DNA from: CALBPI01 sp038524795
Lineage (GTDB): Bacteria; Pseudomonadota; Gammaproteobacteria; Steroidobacterales; Woeseiaceae
NCBI GenBank assembly: GCA_038524795.1
Contig: JBCBIJ010000001.1
Location: forward strand, 186,001 to 250,000
Direction of reading: 5' to 3'
Length of the DNA stretch: 64,000 nt
This document shows positions 59,716 to 64,000 of the stretch, one piece after another. Numbering within the stretch: position 1 is the first letter of the stretch; the number at the start of each line of letters is the position of its first letter. The notes beneath the pieces are model-generated. The model was not told the origin of the DNA, made no database searches, and was given only the letters and a program-made list of their open reading frames with translations. The position numbers and the translations under genes are program-made.

Positions 59716-61854
59716 CTAAATGGGTGGCAAGTCCGGGCGCGCCTCGTAGTCGACGCGCTGGCGGGCGATCTCAGCCTCAAGCGCCTCAAAAGCCGCTGCA
59801 AACTCGGCGCCTTCAAGTGCGCCCTCGAACACAGGCGCTTTGAACACCCACCAATTTTGAATGTTGCCGATCTCGATGGCTTTGCGCAGCGCGACCCCGG
59901 CGGCCGCATCGTCGTCCTGTGCCAACGCGTCCATGACATCCGCAAACTCAGCCACGGTGATCCGACCGGGAACCGACGACGCCGAACGCCGAATTACGTC
60001 CAGCATGCTCCGCGCTTTCTCGAGCTCGCCAGCGCTTTCGAGCAACGATGCGACGATCAGCGCCAGGGTGATTTCCTGTGGTCGAATCTCGGGTGTCGGC
60101 AGCTCAAACAACTCGGGTCGGGCGCTCGCAATGAGCGTGCGTGCAGTTTCTAAGTCATTGGCAAGAAAATACGCCGACCCAAAGCCCACACGCGGTCCTT
60201 CGGGGAAGCCCTCAACGACCTCGAGTGGCGGCAAAAAATCTTCGATCCGACCCTGCTGGACGCTGGCCGACAGATCTGCGCTTGAGGTTCCAGGGGGATA
60301 CTGCGTCGGAAAATCGCGCCCCAGCGCTTCGGCGCAGGTTGCGGCTTCCTCAAGGATGGCGAGTTCCGCAAGCAGCATGCACTGCATATTTCGCGAGTCC
60401 GGGCTTGTGGGCGCAAGCCGCACCGCCTCATCAACCCAGCGCAACGATTCGGCCAAATCGCCCTGGACATACATCAGTGTCCCACGCGTGTTGTACAAGC
60501 CTGAAAAGTCTGGATTCAGGCGTATGCCATCGATCAGCACCGCGTCAGCCTCATCCATCCGACCCAGTTCCGTCAGCAACCCGGATTCGGCAACGGCGAG
60601 GATCGGGGCGCCCGGATCAATGTCGCGCGCCTTCGACATTTGCACGAGGGCCTCGTCAAACCGGCCCTGCTCGCGCAGCATGATTGAATACCAGTGCCGC
60701 GCCGTCGGGTAGTTCGGGCTTTGCGCAATGGCCTGCAGGAAATAGCCTTCGGCGGCTTCCTGGTCACCCTGGTCCTCGCGGAGGTCGGCGAGCGCCGTCA
60801 GCACTTCACCGGAATTCGGATCGAGGCTCAACGCCCGATCGATGGCGCGGCGGCGCGGTTCGTACGAGCTGGTCATGGGGATATCGTCATACAAGGACCG
60901 CAAGGCGTGCACATCCGCAAGACCGACCCAGGCCAGTACGTAGCTGGGGTCGAGTTCGACCGCGCGTTCGAAATGCCCAAGCGCCCGGGTTAGCGCGGGC
61001 GCCGTGCGGCGTGCCATTTCACTCCGACCCGTGCGGTATTCGATGTAGGCCTCACGGTCGCCCGTCTGTTGGCTGCCGATTGCGGTGCGGTCGCTGTCGC
61101 TGAGCGTCCCTTGCAGCGCGGACACGACTTCCTCGGTGATCTCAGTCTGCGTCGCAAAAACACTCTCGAGCGTGAGTTCACGATCCCAGCTTTCAGCCCA
61201 GATCGTCACGTCATTGCGTGCATCCCGGAGCTGCATATTGATGCGAACACTGTCGCCCGCGCGCTGGAAAGAGCCTGTAAGCACGGCAGCCACGCCCAAC
61301 TCATCGGCGATCTGCTGCGGCGACTTTGTCGTGTCGCGGTAGGCCTCGGCCGTCCGCTGCGAAATCACCTTGTCCATCGTCGCGAGCTTGGCGAGCTGCG
61401 TGAGGATGTCGTCGTGCATGCCATCGACAAAAAATGCGTCGTCAACGTTGGCACTTCGATTCGTAAATGGCAGGACGGCCAGCGAGCGCTCTAGCGTCGG
61501 GCCAGGCGCCTGCGAATCACCGTTGAATTTATCGACCACAAGAACGCCGACGGCAACGGCCAACACAACGATGATCGCAAGCTGCAAATACTGCCCGCGC
61601 GTCGCTGGCCCGGGTGTCGCCTCAGCGCGATCTCGCTTGATCCCATCAGGCGTAAGCTCGAAGGCCCAGGCGATGATCAGCGCAATGGGGAATCCAACAA
61701 CGATCACAATCAGCAGCGTCGGAAATACCCAACCGGGCGCGTCGAGATTCTCGAGCATGACGTCGGCAAGCTGCAGCGCGATCCAGGACGCCGCGAGATA
61801 CGCGATGCCCACGCGGTAGACCTTTCTGCGTTTGAGTTCCTGAAGCAGTGCCAT
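59716..61854 (-). CDS. TolB/FlgO-domain and TPR membrane protein
   Basis: This 712-residue protein starts with a conserved ELKRRKVYRVGIAYLAASW segment and three helices (about residues 15-35, 42-65 and 88-108). A periplasmic TolB-like N-terminal region follows (SLAVLPFTNRSANVDDAFFVDGMHDDILTQL through LTGSFQRAGDSVRINMQLRDA). TPR repeats then run from about residue 265 to 470 (ALGHFERAVELDPSYVLAWVGLADV). The same N-terminal layout occurs in adenylate-cyclase-like and winged-helix regulators; here no cyclase or DNA-binding domain is seen. Confidence 0.8.
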   Translation of the reverse strand: MALLQELKRRKVYRVGIAYLAASWIALQLADVMLENLDAPGWVFPTLLIVIVVGFPIALIIAWAFELTPDGIKRDRAEATPGPATRGQYLQLAIIVVLAVAVGVLVVDKFNGDSQAPGPTLERSLAVLPFTNRSANVDDAFFVDGMHDDILTQLAKLATMDKVISQRTAEAYRDTTKSPQQIADELGVAAVLTGSFQRAGDSVRINMQLRDARNDVTIWAESWDRELTLESVFATQTEITEEVVSALQGTLSDSDRTAIGSQQTGDREAYIEYRTGRSEMARRTAPALTRALGHFERAVELDPSYVLAWVGLADVHALRSLYDDIPMTSSYEPRRRAIDRALSLDPNSGEVLTALADLREDQGDQEAAEGYFLQAIAQSPNYPTARHWYSIMLREQGRFDEALVQMSKARDIDPGAPILAVAESGLLTELGRMDEADAVLIDGIRLNPDFSGLYNTRGTLMYVQGDLAESLRWVDEAVRLAPTSPDSRNMQCMLLAELAILEEAATCAEALGRDFPTQYPPGTSSADLSASVQQGRIEDFLPPLEVVEGFPEGPRVGFGSAYFLANDLETARTLIASARPELFELPTPEIRPQEITLALIVASLLESAGELEKARSMLDVIRRSASSVPGRITVAEFADVMDALAQDDDAAAGVALRKAIEIGNIQNWWVFKAPVFEGALEGAEFAAAFEALEAEIARQRVDYEARPDLPPI

Positions 61855-61905
61855 GGCGTGGTCAGGATACCGCCTCAGGCTGACAATTACCTGAATGCGG
61901 CGGCA

Positions 61906-62406
61906 TTAGAGATGGCGAGCAATCTCGCCGATGTGGGCGTCCGGGGCGCCCAGATTGCGCAGCGCACGGTCGAGCTCAACAACGTACTCGATGTTGCTGC
62001 CACTCTCGCCGACGCAGCGTCTAACTTGCGTCACGATTTCGGAGAGCGGCGCATCACCAAGAAACGCGGGATTATCGGGGTGACCTACGTAGGTGACGCC
62101 CGCGACGGCGTCGCCGCCAAGGTCCAGCGACACGCGCAGGCGCGAGTAACCGTTCTTCTCCCGGAAATCGAGATGCTCGAACACTTCGGGTGCGACCAGA
62201 AAGGCGCGGCCGATGCACTGCGCGTTTGCGTCTGCCACGAGCGTGGCCACACGCCCGGGGTCTTCAGGCGTCCCGCGGTGGTCGTGCGAGCCCTGCCAAA
62301 GCCGTCGCACCCAGCCGGAAAGCTGTGCATCGCGTGCATCGAGGAACGGAAAGTCCTGGCGCCAGATGAGCGACCCGTAACCAAACACCCAGCTCGGCGC
62401 GCTCAC
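61906..62406 (-). CDS. Gamma-glutamylcyclotransferase (ChaC type)
   Basis: This 166-residue protein has VFGYGSLIW near the N-terminus, DFPFLDAR, RRLWQGSHDHRGTP and GRVATLV, then EKNGYSRLRVSL, which match the ChaC cyclotransferase family. The conserved catalytic Glu lies in the REKNGY segment. ChaC enzymes degrade glutathione to 5-oxoproline and Cys-Gly. The start overlaps the upstream gene by four bases. No other glutathione gene is near. Confidence 0.8.
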   Translation of the reverse strand: MSAPSWVFGYGSLIWRQDFPFLDARDAQLSGWVRRLWQGSHDHRGTPEDPGRVATLVADANAQCIGRAFLVAPEVFEHLDFREKNGYSRLRVSLDLGGDAVAGVTYVGHPDNPAFLGDAPLSEIVTQVRRCVGESGSNIEYVVELDRALRNLGAPDAHIGEIARHL

Positions 62407-63134
62407 GCGGCCACGTCTATCGGCGCGCCCGAGAGCGCATCGACGTCCTCAAGAAAGACGCGGCGGAACACCGTCTCCATGCGGTCCTCGAGCAGCTCGA
62501 GAAACTCGTGGATATCTTCAACGCCGCGAAATGTCGCCAGCCCCTTCTCGAGAAAAGACTGCAGGTCGCCAACTCCGGCCAGGCGCGCGGGGCCACGCAT
62601 CGACTTCAGCAGCGGTCCAATCATGGGTAGCGCCACGATACGCTCCAGCGACATACCCGCCTCGCGCGTCATCCCGATGAGCGTCGTGAAGTCGTCGAAC
62701 GTCGCGACCTCACGTGTCGCAAGACAGTAGCGTCGTTCCGAGATGTGCTCGCCGCTGGCAATGGCCGGGGCCAGCCTTTGCGAAATCCCGAGATTGATAT
62801 CGAGAATGCGGGCATTGAGCTCCATCGCCGTCGCCAGTGCGGCCAACGCGCCGCCGGGCAGCAGCCGGGTCATTACGGGCACGACCTTCTCGAGCTCTCG
62901 GTCACGGTCAGCGATCCCGGGACCGACCAGGTCGGAGATGACAAAGTCGATAGCCGGACCGTAGCCCGGGCGCTCCCGCAGGTCGGCGTAAAGCGGCAGG
63001 AAATACTCGAGCTGCAGGTCCACGAAATCACGGTAAGCCTCACGCCGTTCGGGCGTGTCGAGATGCGTCCGGTGCAGCGTATTGCTGGCCGCCACGAAGT
63101 CGCGCAACCGCTTTCGGCTTTGTGCGTGTGTCAC
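62403..63134 (-). CDS. FFLEELY-motif-like protein
   Basis: This 243-residue, mostly helical cytoplasmic protein contains YGPAIDFVISDLVGPGIADRDRELEKVVPVMTRLLP, which parallels the RFFLEDLYGP-(x)-RDxxLxRVxPxLxRLLP pattern of proteins named for an FFLEELY motif. The motif itself is weak here (FVISDLV). The rest matches nothing known to me. It is the first gene of a two-gene unit with ChaC. Confidence 0.5.
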   Translation of the reverse strand: MTHAQSRKRLRDFVAASNTLHRTHLDTPERREAYRDFVDLQLEYFLPLYADLRERPGYGPAIDFVISDLVGPGIADRDRELEKVVPVMTRLLPGGALAALATAMELNARILDINLGISQRLAPAIASGEHISERRYCLATREVATFDDFTTLIGMTREAGMSLERIVALPMIGPLLKSMRGPARLAGVGDLQSFLEKGLATFRGVEDIHEFLELLEDRMETVFRRVFLEDVDALSGAPIDVAA

Positions 63135-63284
63135 AGGGGAGACTCCTGCCCGGCCCGGGCATCATGAAAACGCTCTCGGGCATTCCTCACGAAAATATGG
63201 GGTCCGCGCGGGCGAATACAATCGTGCCGAGCGGCCGGCCGCATCGGCTACACTCGGCCCAACGCACATCCGACAGGGGGTCTC

Positions 63285-64000
63285 ATGATCACACATGTGT
63301 ATCGCGCCGTTGCCGTGGCGCTCTGCTGCTGTCTCGCGCAACCTGCCCTGGCAGGCGGCTTTGACCGAGAACGTTACGAGCAATGGGTGACCATGCGCGT
63401 CGGCGACGGCGAGCCCGTGTATTGGTATTCACACGGCACCATTCGCGCCTACCCGGGCGGCAGACTCATCGCCACCATCGAGGGCTACGATACGGCGCGG
63501 CTTGACGTTGATTCGACAACGGCTGACAAAGCCGTACAGCTGTCTCGCAAGACCTACATCTACCGCGACGCCGAAACAGGCGAGCTCATGCGCAACCCGG
63601 ACGGCAGCGCCGTCGCACCGATCGCCTATCCCTACCAGCTCATCACCTACGAGCTGAAAGGCGACACGCTCGAGACCTGGGTCGAGCAAGGCAAAGGCGA
63701 CAAGATGCGCCGCATCGGGCCCGGCGGCGACATGCAGGCGCAGGTGCTCGAGGCCGGCACCCTGTTCACCGCGCCGCTTTACCTCGATTTCGAGACGCCG
63801 CGCGGCCGCTACCAGACTTTTGAGAACTACGACTTCTTTGCACCCGGCGGCAACCCGCGTGACGGCTTCATCTTGTTCATTCGCTACGGCGACGCGCCCG
63901 CCTGGGCCGAGGGCACCGACAAGATCGTCATGCATATGACGACAGAGCGCTTCGAATCCCTCGACGCGGTCCCGGAGTCGTTCCGCGCCTGGGTCAGCGA
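63285..64000 (+). CDS. DUF1838-like secreted protein (3' end outside window)
   Basis: The frame stays open to the window edge, giving 238 codons. The ATG at 63285 follows ACAGGGGG. A signal peptide (MITHVYRAVAVALCCCLAQPALA) precedes FDRERYEQWVTMRVGDGEPVYWYSHGTIRAYPGGRLIATIEGYD, then RKTYIYRDAETGELMRNPDGSAV. This resembles the YxxDxxTGExxxNPxxG pattern of DUF1838 proteins. The function is unknown. It is divergent from the FFLEELY-like gene. Confidence 0.55.
   Translation, partial: MITHVYRAVAVALCCCLAQPALAGGFDRERYEQWVTMRVGDGEPVYWYSHGTIRAYPGGRLIATIEGYDTARLDVDSTTADKAVQLSRKTYIYRDAETGELMRNPDGSAVAPIAYPYQLITYELKGDTLETWVEQGKGDKMRRIGPGGDMQAQVLEAGTLFTAPLYLDFETPRGRYQTFENYDFFAPGGNPRDGFILFIRYGDAPAWAEGTDKIVMHMTTERFESLDAVPESFRAWVS

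Overview
The window looks like a chromosomal segment from a GC-rich, Gram-negative gammaproteobacterium with an aerobic, secretion-rich lifestyle. Supporting signs are outer-membrane beta-barrel and TolC proteins, lipoproteins, Tat signal peptides, type IV pilus genes, an nhaA-nhaR pair, several large secreted peptidases and a trace of a PEP-CTERM sorting signal. The exact lineage cannot be fixed from sequence alone. Dense coding on both strands, many ATGA overlaps and no integrase, transposase or phage genes argue against a recent mobile island. One tRNA gene (Gly, anticodon CCC) is present; no rRNA and no CRISPR array were found.

Layout. 1-2495: an unusual pilus-type cluster (Yip1-like membrane protein, pilin-like protein without a prepilin signal, short GspF/PilC-like protein, true pilin). 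2501-2715: tandem and inverted repeats built on GTCATTGCGAG. 2717-15989: S9 peptidase, DUF2341-like secreted protein, cysK, DUF429, flavoprotein, small porin-like barrel, SDR, a second repeat cluster, DoxX, and an operon of prolyl oligopeptidase, DUF1499 lipoprotein and endonuclease III. 16085-19339: DUF4956, CotH-like protein, MFS. 19340-25441: an overlapping P450 - fatty-acyl-AMP ligase/ACP - antiporter operon, divergent from a DUF374 acyltransferase and a DUF3108 protein.

26973-31210 encodes a tripartite, type I secretion-like export system (ABC exporter, HlyD-type adaptor, TolC). Its ABC protein has lost every recognisable ATP-binding motif. 31207-39650: hibernation factor, nhaA-nhaR, serine hydrolase, TerC, MFS, M1 peptidase. 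39769-40984: an SPFH protein with a ribbon-helix-helix regulator and a periodic operator. 40986-45513: CorB-like protein and a copper-resistance operon whose TolC protein carries a Met/His-rich tail. 45634-51030: deacetylase-like enzyme, flotillin/NfeD pair, a small secreted protein with an internal repeat, an aspartic protease and an orphan secreted protein.

51125-64000: tRNA-Gly, a BaiN-type flavoprotein, a Tat-exported nitroreductase-like protein coupled to an NDM-like subclass B1 metallo-beta-lactamase, a PEP-CTERM relic, an ECF sigma module with its own candidate promoter, a two-subunit molybdenum hydroxylase, a TolB/TPR membrane protein, ChaC, and a DUF1838-like gene cut by the window end. 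The best candidates for an undescribed system are the export operon with the degenerate ABC protein and the SPFH/ribbon-helix-helix module.
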